The notes under the pieces were generated by a model. It searched no databases. It saw nothing but the letters and a program-made list of their open reading frames with translations, and was not told where the DNA came from. DNA of 64,000 nucleotides from Nothophaeocryptopus gaeumannii (lineage: Eukaryota; Ascomycota; Dothideomycetes; Mycosphaerellales; Mycosphaerellaceae). Positions 51,547-61,775 of this stretch are shown in pieces. The position numbers were made by a program, and so were the translations under genes. Each line of letters starts with the position of its first letter. The first letter of the stretch is position 1. The stretch covers positions 1,488,001 through 1,552,000 of the forward strand of contig JASISA010000019.1 in NCBI GenBank assembly GCA_031771865.1. Direction: 5' to 3'.

Positions 51547-52365
51547 TGGAAATGAAGTTGGTACATTGTGAAGAGGTCCGATCCTCTCAATCAATATGTA
51601 TCTTCAGCTCTCAGAAGACAAAGCCGCGCCGAGTCCTGCTTGGCCCCAGCTCGCCGTATGTGCATCTAGACGGTCCTACCGCTCCCGAGGCAGCGAGGCA
51701 GCTCCTCCTGTCGCACACTGCCACCGCAGGGTTCTTGCCGGATCCCAGTTCATGCATGGCATCGTGCATGATCCGGTCAGTGCGGCCTCGCTGACCACTT
51801 ATTGATGAGAGCCTCTCCTGACTTCTCTGCGGCTCTCAGAATGACAAGGCGGCCTCGTATGGTGAGGCCACAAGGCGAACATTCAGCATCGCGTTGGTAT
51901 AGAGCACAGGGAACGAGAGGCGATGACGACGCAGTTTCCGCATCAACGCAGTCCGAACGCGTGCCATCGTGTAATCGGACTCGGGCAGCAGTGGTCCCTT
52001 TCTATTCATGGGGCATGACATGACGCTGTGATTGTGTGTGAGGGATATTCGTAGTAGAGGTCGAGGAACAGGCAAGAAGGCACATGGATTGCTGGCCACT
52101 TCAAGCCCTATGCTGCATGTTGAGTGGGCCATACTTTCCAGGAGAATGTTGGCCTGAGACGGTGAGACTGGGCAGGAGATGATGCTGGTGTTTCATTCTC
52201 GTATATGACGGCCAATGCCCTCTTGCTCAATCCAAGTTCGCCGACGTTGGAAATGTCTTCAATGCTGTACAACAGGACGGTGGAACGCGGAAGGCGCGAA
52301 GAGCAACGTTACAGTACTCACTGAACTCGTGGCGGGCGTGTCTTTGTCGCGGTACGTACGAGATG
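51547..52365. other. Intergenic region between the J-HET and CorA-like genes
   Basis: About 820 bp between two minus-strand genes. It serves as the J-HET promoter and CorA-like 3' flank. I see no gene or repeat. Confidence 0.4.
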
Positions 52366-53786
52366 CTACGGAACATGCTGACTCGCCCCTAAAGTAGTCG
52401 TCTGCTTTTCACTTATTCCTCTCTGAAGAGACCACGAATTGGTCTGGAGAGTATTCATGCGCTTCATCAAGTCGCTTTCCACAGCGCCGAAGTCCGCGAT
52501 TGGAGCATTGAGTTTGTATTGGGCCTCCATTCGCCTGAACCACCACCACCAGCCCAAGAACACCATCAGGGTGACCGGGATCGTGACCACGAAGTACACA
52601 TATAGGTACGGAGAGGCGATGCTCTGTCCTTCGCTCGGCTCCCAGTTGAACATACCGTTCATCGAGAAGAATGACTGGAACAAAGAATCAGCACAGCTCT
52701 CCGGTCTGCAGATACGAGGAGAGCACTCACCGCTACTGCTGTACCAGGCAGGAATGTGAGCGTCAATACGGCGATGGTCTTCATGGCAGCGCTGTCTTGA
52801 CGAGTCTCTTCCGCCATCTGGGCTGTCACCTTTGCCAGCTTCACGTTCAACAAGTTGTCTAGCCGCGACTCTTCGGCGATCTTGCGAGAGCTTTCAGCAA
52901 CTTGCAGATTGATCTTGTTGTCTCTCTGGGCAATGAAGTTGAAGATCTACAGCACAGTCAGCGACGTCTCGAGACCTGCTGCTCCAACTCCGACTTACGG
53001 CCTTGGACTGGTTGTCTATACGCCTGGGCATCATCTCCAGATCTCTCTGGACCTGTTCGCAGTACCGCATCTGCTGCTCGGTTTTCTCTCGCATGTCCTC
53101 GATGTAGCTGGTTCCGCCCTCCCAGAGGTGAGTCCAGAGCCGGTGGTACGCATCTAGATACTTGATGAGATTCTGACCAAGCTCAAGCTCGAAGTTCGAC
53201 CGTCTTTGAAGGCGGACATGCTCCAGATTGAGTCTGTTCAGGAGCTTGTAATCGCCGTTGTCCTCCAAGGATATCCGTCCATCTGCGATCCTACGCTCTG
53301 TGGACGTAATCTGTCGAGACAGCTCCTGCACCTGGTACAAAGTATTCTCAATGTGATGCAGGAGAATTTGGAACGGCAACATGGCGAAATCTCGAGGCAC
53401 TTTTGGATGCTTGTTGAGATACTCTTGAGACGCCAGCAGCTTGTTCAAGCTGTAGTTCTCGTCGGCCACGAAGAGCCCGCCGCAATGGGTCTTTTCTCGA
53501 TTCACCAAGGATAACGAGCAGAACGACTTGCCGTCTCGCGGAGTCTGTAAGATGAACGCTGTCGAGGTTCAGTTTTCGGGATCACCCAGCCCAAACAGGT
53601 CAAGAAGTACTTACTGAGGATGCCATGGCTCGTCAGCGCCGCAGATCCGCCTTCATCTCGGCGCCAGAGGTGCTTGTACTCGTCCGATATCCACTTTTGT
53701 TCGCTAATGACCTTCAAGATCTCGGGCTGGATAGGTAAATTGGACGTGTCTGTCAAATTCGCCGAAACAGCATTCGCAACACTGAT
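52366..53786 (-). CDS. CorA-like two-pass membrane protein (5' end not resolved)
   Basis: Four exons with matching phases: 53786-53615, 53558-52999, 52946-52731 and 52674-52366, with introns of 56, 52 and 56 bp. The spliced frame reads ISVANAVSANLTDTSNL, then a soluble region (FVADENYSLNKLLASQEY), then a long helix bundle (QLSRQITSTERRIADGR, FELELGQNLIKYLDAYHRLW). Near the C-terminus come AAMKTIAVLTLTFLPGTAVA and SPYLYVYFVVTIPVTLMVFL, the two transmembrane segments, followed by GWWWWFRRMEAQY. This is the fungal CorA-like family. The canonical GMN loop of CorA magnesium channels is not kept: it reads NGMFNW, so transport activity is uncertain. At least one further 5' exon lies between 53787 and about 54119, with an ATG candidate at 54119, but I could not fix the splice sites. 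Confidence 0.8.
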
Positions 53787-54860
53787 CTGTCAGCAACCTG
53801 CTCGTCCTTTCGAGCTACGACAATGCCGACACTTACATCAACTTGAATCGGACTGTGCTATCGTCGTATGATCTGTCGATCTAAGAGGCTCTGTCAATGC
53901 CTGTCATGGGCCTGACAAGGAACACGACGGACCTTGTGATTAGTGAGGAAATCTTCTTCATCCAGTGGTCTCAACGGTCGTGTCTTCAGTGTCGAAGGAA
54001 AATGCCAATTGTTATGCTACGCTCATCAGAACAGTTGCCACATCTCTTCCAATTCAACGCACCTCAAGCCTGGAGTCTGTAAACTCGAATTTTTGCAGCG
54101 ACACTGGCTCCATCGCCATCTCGGGTCCTCGGGCTACACAACCGCGCCAATCTGGCTTCGTGGCACTGCCTTATGCATTCCAGAGCGATCTGTGATACCG
54201 AGGCGTCGTACTGGCACCACGTTACGTCTAACCGGCAAACGTCTTGATACTACAGCTTCAGATGAGGTCAAAGTAAGACCGGTCTGGGCTGGGCTAATGG
54301 CGGCATGAGCTGTAGTGCGGTTTATGCACGATGCGCTGTGCTGTGTGCTTGGCAGGCTAATCCATCTGTACATCAGATATCGATAATATCAACATCATGG
54401 AAGCATGTCGGTGTGAGAATGCAGCGCTCTTTCAAACAACTCTGTATTACCCAACCACCGCACTGAGACAAGATCTGGCCTACGAGGTACGGTGGATTGG
54501 AAGAAGTCCCATGCCGCGCGCTGGCTGTCGAATAGGAGGTGGTGGGTGGGTGGCCCTGTTGCCGCTCGGCTCGGATCAGGCCAACCTAGTGGCAGTGCAA
54601 GCCTACCTCTCAGGCTCTCACCACTTCTCCCTCACGTTCGAACAGGCCGGCCACCAACGCGCTTCTTTCTGCTCCTCACCTTCCCCAGGAGCCGCAGCAG
54701 TTAGGATTCATGCAAGGCCGCTCAGCCGCCCTTCTCGCTTCTGGAAGCTCCTCACCACTCGCACTTCGCCGGCGTCTTGAATAATGCGACGTAGTCTGAG
54801 ACCATCCCCTATCTGCTCTAGCTTGGCGAGTTATATGGGAGAGTTTTCACGCACGTCTAG
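53787..54860. other. 5' exons of the CorA-like gene and divergent promoter
   Basis: The first 330 bp probably hold short 5' exons of the CorA-like gene. Frames reading PLDEEDFLTNHK (53983-53933) and a start MAMEPVSLQKFEFTDSRLE (54119-54063) look protein-like. The phases of the joins could not all be reconciled by eye. The remaining ~740 bp separates it from the divergent RyR-ATPase gene and should hold both promoters. Confidence 0.35.
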
Positions 54861-57451
54861 ATGAATGCACGCGGCTCGCATGTTCTGCTGGTGGCAGGCG
54901 CAGTCTCCTACGACTACCTTGTCTATCCGATGAGCTTCTCGAGCGGAACGACCAACGCGACTAATAAGAGTCCCGACGCATCGCAGCTCGTCATCCGGAC
55001 TGGCGCAGCTGATCTTGTGGCGCAGCTTCTCACCGCTGCCTCGCCGCACTGGGGATTTGAAGTACTGGGCCCGACACTGCAGAGTCCTGCATCGAATTGC
55101 CTTGAGCACAATGCCTCCTCGGTGGTCGACTTGAGTCACACGGATTCTCCGCATTCTTCACTCCGCGTCGTGAAGAAGCGGCAAATTGGCAAGCCGAACG
55201 TTTGGCATCAGCCTCGTCTCGACCAGGCAAGTGCAGCGAAAGCGAGCACAGTCGTTATATCTGGATCCGGAGAAGCACTGCATGACGTCGAGCCAGCCTT
55301 GGACTTTCTGCAGAGGATTAGACCACGATACATCATCCACCATATGACCAGGCCCTTGGCAACTGGGCCACTGTGGGACATCATTCGAGACGGACCGCGA
55401 ACCACTGACGGTGTGCCCGATCCAGACTATCTTGCCGTGATAATCGATGCGGACGACCTGCGGGCGGAAGGGATATCACTGAGTCGATCGCTTTCCTGGG
55501 AGCAAACAACCGAGGACTTTGTTCGGAACTTGGGGTCCAACGGTAGACTTGATACTCTTGTCACTTGTCCAAATCTCATAGTACGATTCGGCAACGAAGG
55601 CATCATCCACCATCGCGGCAGGGACGCGACCGATCCTAAGGTCTACTTCCACCCAAGACAGGTCGAGCAAAGTAATCCCAGCAGCCATATGGTGTGTGCG
55701 ACAGTAGACACAGCCTGCATCATACGCTAATATGGACTCAGATCGAGCTGTCATCAGCCTTCACGGCAGGGTTCGCGCTTGGTTTTGCGAACTACTCGCC
55801 TCCAGATACAGACAAGGCTATTCGACTTGGCATATCTGCAGCTCGCGACATGGATCTCAAAGGCTTTGTTCCGAATCCCATCGATCATGCCCCGGATTAT
55901 CCGATCAACGATATTGTCGATAAGCTCGCGGCGGAGAAGAGATTCTCGGCTGTCAGCATCCCGTCTGGCAGGATCAGCTCGGGTGATACTTGGCACATAT
56001 TCGACGTAGTGACTGGCGATCCCGCTGAAGTCGCACGGCACATCGTCACTCATGGGCCCGAAAAGGCGCTGGCAAGATGTCCATTGCAAAGATTCGGTGA
56101 CCTTCTGAGCGTTGAGAGGAACGAACAGGAGAGCTTGAGGGCGGTTGTCGATGCGGTTCAAGAACGCCTGGTCTCAGAGATGGCCGGACCTACTTCAATT
56201 GGGATTGTTGGACCTCCTGGCTCCGGAAAGAAGTTCGTCGCGGCGAATCTTGCACAGCATTTTGCCCAGAAAGCAAATGTCAAGCGACTTACATTTAACG
56301 GAAGGCTACTACGACTAGACGACCTTATCGCGCTTTGCCATACCATAAGAGATAACACCGCAAGCGGTTTACTCACTGTTGTCAGCTTTGAGAATTTTGA
56401 AGCCATTTTGGAGCCCAGGAACGAGTTGCTTAATGACTTCTTGGTAATGATGCGGGATGGGCACTTCACAGACCGAGGTCACGTCCGCAGTCTTGGCCAC
56501 CCTCTTCTTTTCTTCCTGGTCAATCAAGAACCTCCTCGACTAGAAGGCACTCCAACTCCGACAGCAAGCGAATTCAAGGAGCGTCGCAGCATTGACGAAT
56601 CACAGTTACTGGACCACCTCCACGGGCTGGTCAGAATATCAGGACCTAATCAGACCGAGGCCCACGATCGAATGTTTCCAGTTCGGAGAGCCGTGATGCT
56701 ACGGCAGATGCTGAAGCAGAAGTTCCCTCAACTACAGGTCAACGGCATCATCAAGATAGACGAGGCAGTACTCCATGCTCTGCTTCTGGTACCCTCGTTC
56801 AAGCATGGCTTGCGGTCACTGGACAAGATTCTCAGCACAAGCCGACTCTCTGGCAGGACCAAATTCGATGTCTCGGCTCTTCCGCCGGAGGAACAGATTC
56901 AGTTGCATGTCGATGGCAGAACCTTCATGTCTTTCCTCAGATCACCCAAACTTCCCGCAGCACTACGAGAGCGGCTAGCGCAGGGACTCTTCGTGGCGTA
57001 TAAGAAGAAGAGAGTAGAGATTGCGCGAACGCCAGCAGAGAAGGAAGTGCTTGAGTCAGACCCGTCGATGTACGACTGGGATGAGCTGGCTCCAGAGTTG
57101 AAAGAATCAACACGATCACAGGCGGATGACATACCGAGGAAGCTGCGCGCAGTCAACTGCTTCATGCTTGATCAGGATCGTAAGGAGCCTTTAATTCATG
57201 TCCCAGAATTCACGACAGAGGAGCTGGATATGCTCTCAGAGATGGAGCACGAGCGTTTCAACGCTGAGCGATTACAGCGACAGTGGCGGATGGGTCCGAG
57301 AAGTTCGAACAAGCGAACGACGCCTTTCCTGGTCCCCTGGAAAGATCTCACTCAGGACTGGAAGGACGTTGATCGAGTAATGGTCGAATGTGTGCCGCGA
57401 GTGCTCGCCACTGCCGGGTGGAAAATCTATCGCATGCAGGAGGATGAGTGA
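54861..57451 (+). CDS. Sugar-kinase-like / P-loop ATPase / RyR-domain fusion protein
   Basis: Two exons, 54861-55691 and 55742-57451, with a 50-bp intron (GTGTGT..CTCAG), giving 846 residues. The N-terminus (about 5-320: HVLLVAGAVSYDYLVYPMSF, AADLVAQLL, then IELSSAFTAGFALGFANYSP) resembles a ribokinase/PfkB-like fold without a clear GAGD active-site motif. The centre holds a Walker A, GPPGSGKK (434-441). A Walker B-like strand reads LTVVSFENFEAIL, where I would expect FDEFD. LVNQEPPR and VRRAVMLRQML follow. The last 67 residues (HERFNAERLQ, TPFLVPWKDL, WKDVDRVMVECVPRVLATAG) match the RyR domain (PF02026) pattern, which in animals occurs in ryanodine receptors. This combination resembles prokaryotic NTP-dependent conflict proteins. 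A defence or signalling role, and bacterial origin, are inference. Confidence 0.8.
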
Positions 57452-57683
57452 GAAGCATACAGAGGCGCGCGAACTATTCATACATTGCATCATACCCAAT
57501 TCGCGCCGTTGAGCATTAAAACCGAGCATGCGCTTCATGCCACCCTTCCTCGTCCCCTGCAATGCAAATGTTCTTGCCGATTTTCGGCCCCGTGCTTGCC
57601 GAAGAAGCCCGTACTCCACATTCACATTTAACCTCTTATGCCATTCTCTGGCTGCTCTGTCCTGCGACCTCGAAGCTCTTACA

Positions 57684-58612
57684 ATGGACCTCTTGGACTC
57701 ATTGGATTTTGATGCTATCGATGAGAACGCTTTCACAGATAACGAGGCTGTGAGCCGACACCATTTACAGCTCCTTGCCAACCTCGACAAAGCATCGGCA
57801 CAGAGCGATCTCCCCGCCGCTCTCGAAGCGTTCACCACTCTGCGCTATACCAATGCGAGCCCAAGTATTCTTGCAAGACCTGGGAACGCTCTACGGATGG
57901 CCATTGATCAGAAGGGAACAAAATTGGCTGCGTATCTTCTGTCAGAGGGTGTTCGTGTTGTGGCAGAGGATGTCAGAGCGGCGACACTGTTGCGGGATAG
58001 GCCGATTATTCGCCTGTTATTCGAACACGGCTGGCCCATTAACGCGAGATTGGGATGGTACGATCCTCCAGCAATGTCGTAAGAAAGATGTACACCGTTT
58101 GGCATTCTGGAGCTTATACTGGGTACAGTTATGCTACGGAGGACCTTGAGCTGACCAGATGGTTTTTATCTCAAAAAGCTGATCCAAACGCTCCATGTGG
58201 GATTGACAAGACGCCTCTCTCTGTTGCTGTCCAAAAAGCCCCGATAGCAGTCATCAAGGCGCTATTTGCGCATGGGGGTGTGGTAAATCGTGGTCAGCTC
58301 CTGCACTGGGCGGCTTCGCGCCAAAAACACGATCGACTGGCTGTTTTGGATTTGCTCCTCCATAAAGGCGCGGCTGTGAATGCTATCATGTACGAAAACG
58401 ATGAAGATTCTTTCATTCAGCGAAGGCCCTTTGGGCTTGGAACTCCCTTGCATGCTGCAGCGGCTGCCGGAGATCTGGAAGTTATACAGCTTTTGCTCGA
58501 TCGTGGCGCGGATGTCTGTGCGAGGGATACGTGTGGCCGGTTGGCATTTGAAATTGCCAACGAGAATCAACACTACCCAGCAGCAGGCCTTTTGCGGCCA
58601 CTTAGCAACTAA
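57684..58612 (+). CDS. Ankyrin-repeat protein
   Basis: Two exons, 57684-58078 and 58129-58612, with a 50-bp intron (GTAAGA..TACAG), giving 292 residues. The ATG at 57684 fits MDLLDSLDFDAIDENAF. Ankyrin helices recur at about 33-residue spacing, with LLSEGVRVVAEDVRAATLL, WFLSQKADPNAPCGIDKTPL, ALFAHGGVVNRGQLLHWA and TPLHAAAAAGDLEVIQLLLD. The last repeat is the best conserved (TPLHAAAAAG, GADVCARD). The gene begins only 232 bp after the stop of the RyR-ATPase and in the same direction, so the two could be co-regulated. Function is unknown; ankyrin modules typically bind other proteins. Confidence 0.85.
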
Positions 58613-59451
58613 ACGTCAGCGCTGCCTAGTTGGCAAGAATCTTATAAGAAATCTAGGGCCAGTCGAGAGAACCTCTTACCTAACCAACTTTCTGAACTCT
58701 TGTTGATTGAGTACGCCAGGATATACTGGCTAATTACACGCTCTATATGTCTTATAAGGAGGTGTTTAAACCTGAGAATCAGATTGATAATGTCATAAAG
58801 CGTCGTTTCTCTAACTGCTCCTCTCGAGCACTGTAATACTGTAGTAGTAGTGACTACGCTACCTTGGTGTTTTAGCCGATAACATGAGTGAAATATAGAC
58901 GACTCGGCCAAGTACTTCACTCGAAGGTTGTTTGAGGCCCTCATGAAAGTTGGCATCATCGGTCGACTAGTGTTGAGCAGGGGTGTGAGGTATCGTCGGC
59001 TGCAGCATCGGCATCTTGTGATTCCTCTTCATCAGCAGCGATTCTTTCCGTCTCTGGATGATGCTAAAGTGAATGAATTGCAGATAACATGTAACGGCAC
59101 ATGAAAGTTGTCAATAGGGGTGAAGTGAGTGAAACGGAAAGAGTTTGCGTTCATGGCCGTGGTGGAGCACGTGTTGGACATCATTGGCCTCGGAAGATCC
59201 CGGGCTGACACTGCGGCTCAGAGCATCCGTACGTAAAAATATTGCCGACAGTAACATGTCTTCGAATCCTGACACCTCCATCCGAAGTCATCTTTTCAAC
59301 CTCGTCTCCAATTCGACCAAGACAGCGAGCATTGCGCTTCGCCGTTCTATCTCCACTCAGTCAATAATATCCACGAGCGTCCTTGCGCGCCATATCTCGA
59401 CCCAACGATCGAATCCCTTTGATACCCCCAACCACATCCACAACCGTCACA
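58613..59451. other. Intergenic region upstream of the phosphate carrier
   Basis: About 840 bp between two tandem genes. No repeat or gene is visible. It includes the promoter of the phosphate carrier. Confidence 0.4.
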
Positions 59452-60693
59452 ATGAGCGGCACCGCGACAGCACCACCTACCTCCACCGGCAGCGCCAAGC
59501 TGGACTCCGTCAAGCAGACCCTCGAGGCTAAGGAGCCAGCTAAGCTATCCGGTCTTGCTCTCTACTCGCGCTTCGCCTTCGCCGGTGCTGTGTGCTGTTC
59601 CGTCACTCACGGCGGTCTCACTCCTGTCGATGTGTAAGTCGCCCTACAGAAGCGGAAGAACTGGGAGAGAGAGAGTATACATATCAGTTTCGATGGATGG
59701 AATGGAGCCTTGCAGACGATGGAGATAAGCGCGCAGGAGCTCGGGCAACAACGGCTAACACAGCCATTGAACAGCGTCAAGACCCGTATCCAGCTCGACC
59801 CGGCCACCTACAACCGTGGTATGATCGGTGGTTTCCGCCAGGTCATCCAAAATGAGGGCGCTGGTGCTCTCTTGACCGGTGCTGGCCCAACCTTCGCCGG
59901 TTACTTCCTTCAGGGTGCTTTCAAGTTCGGTGGTTACGAATTCTTCAAGCAGCAGTCCATCAACCTCCTTGGCTACGAGACCGCATCGAATAACCGTACC
60001 GCCGTCTACCTCGCTTCCTCCGCATGCGCCGAGTTCTTCGCCGACATTGCCCTCTGCCCTCTCGAGGCCACCCGTATCCGAATGGTCTCCGAGCCAACCT
60101 TCGCCACCGGTCTTGTCAGCGGTTTCAGCAAGATCGCCAAGCAGGAGGGCTTCGGTGCTTTGTACTCCGGTTTCGGTCCTATCCTTTTCAAGCAGTATGT
60201 ACACCACATTCACAAGGCTGATATGCCATACTCACTCTTCAACCAGGGTCCCATACACCATGGCCAAGTTCGTCGTGTACGAGAAGGTGTCCGAGCTAGC
60301 CTACGCCAACTTCTTCGACAAGTCCCAGACCAGCGGTGGTATGCAGACCGTCATCAACCTAGGCTCCGGCTTGATCGCCGGTTTCGCCGCCGCCATTGTC
60401 TCCCAGCCCGCCGACACCATGCTTTCCAAGATCAACAAGACCAAGGGTCTTCCAGGTGAGGGCACCACCAGCCGTCTCATCAAGATTGCCAAGGAGCTTG
60501 GTCTCCGTGGCTCTTACAGCGGTATTGGTGCTCGTCTGTTCATGGTCGGTACTTTGACCGCCGGTCAGTTCGCCATCTACGGTGACATCAAGAAGGCCAT
60601 TGGTAAGCGAAAACAGACTGTGCATGAGCAATTGACGTGAGCTAACTTTCAACAGGCGCCGTTGGTGGTGTCGAGATCGCCGCGACAAAATAA
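59452..60693 (+). CDS. MIR1: Mitochondrial phosphate carrier
   Basis: Four exons: 59452-59633, 59775-60194, 60247-60602 and 60656-60693, with introns of 141, 52 and 53 bp, giving 331 residues. Three carrier repeats each carry a P-x-D/E-x-x-K/R-type motif: TPVDVVKTRIQ, CPLEATRIRM and QPADTMLSKIN. ALYSRFAFAGAVCC and GYFLQGAFKFGGYEFFK are typical of the phosphate carrier and separate it from nucleotide carriers. It imports phosphate with a proton into the matrix for ATP synthesis. The start at 59452 is chosen because the longer frame (from 59383) adds an Arg/Pro/Thr-rich leader that this family in yeast does not need; that leader could still be used. Confidence 0.95.
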
Positions 60694-61775
60694 GCGAATC
60701 TCGAGAATGTGAGGGACGACAAGAGCAGCGAGATAGATAAATGGAAGGGGTGGAAGTGGAAGAAATGAGGCAGCTCTGGAGCAGCTGCGCAAAAGCATTG
60801 ACCTGGAACGAGATACTAGCATCTGGGCGGTGCCGGGCAGCTACGACTTCAAGAGATACCTAATTTTCTGCTTGTGCTTGAACTGGGCATAGATGATAGA
60901 AGAGGGTGCATCCTATAACTTCTCTCTTAGATCCGACGTGTACAGTAGGGCATTTAGAAAACGGCGTTACAAATGAATCAGTTTCATTACCTATCCACCT
61001 CCAGACTGCGCGGCATTAGTTATGCCAAGAACAATCTGGCAAGACTTCAGCTATGCGCTCTGAGACAAGCGTGCCAGACGTCATCAAACCCGTGGAGGAG
61101 GAGGAGGAGGAGGAGGAGGAGGAGGAGGAGGAGGAGGATGTCTTCCAACGATCGCAGGTATCGCATTCTGTTTGGCCTGAGACAAGCATAGAAGACTGCT
61201 TCTCATTCATGGACACAACACTTGCTTCGGAAGACAAATGCAAGTCTCGCAGCTGAATATACCTATGGATTCCACTGCGCTCTGCGCGCTTGGACAGCAG
61301 ACGTATATATATATGTATATGCGCCTCTGTGTGAGTCTGCTTGTTCGGCATCTGACAGTTCTACCACCTACAACAGCAACCGCGTTCTGAATGATCTTTG
61401 GAACTGATACAGATACAGATACAGCCTCTGTGAGTACGACCTGCCTTTTTTTGATTGCTGACAGCGCCATAATCGAACAACTTGGCCGATGGTGTCTGGG
61501 ATTCATCCCCGTTCGTTCCGGCTTGAGTCTATGTGAGTGTATTTCCTCCCTAGCCTCGTTATTGACAGCGCGATTTGATAGGGAGGTTCTAGCTGGAAAA
61601 CGCTTTGTGATAAATTTCATTCCGGTTCTGATATTTTGTGAGTACATCCCTGTCCCTCTTGTGACTGATCGCCGGTGTGTAGGCCATGGCTCGTGCATCT
61701 GGCAGAATCAGAGCTAGATGCCGGAGGCCAGCCAGCCCGTCAGCCAGACAATACAGAAGTCCGCTTCGCAAATCC
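60694..61775. repeat. Microsatellite-rich intergenic region
   Basis: About 1.1 kb between two converging genes. It includes a (GGA)n run of about 15 copies at 61093-61138, a TATATATATGTATATG stretch near 61303-61320 and a GATACA triplet repeat near 61408-61427. From 61430 it also shows a weak ~104-bp periodicity (see findings). Frames read through the (GGA)n run give poly-Glu and are not genes. Confidence 0.6.

Noticed and set aside
53837..53880. A 44-bp exon (IDRSYDDSTVRFKL) for the CorA-like gene
   Set aside because: Its phase does not join the next well-supported exon without a stop or frame conflict, so I left the 5' end unresolved.
61053..61256. Short frame with a poly-Glu run
   Set aside because: The Glu run is just the (GGA)n microsatellite read in one frame.
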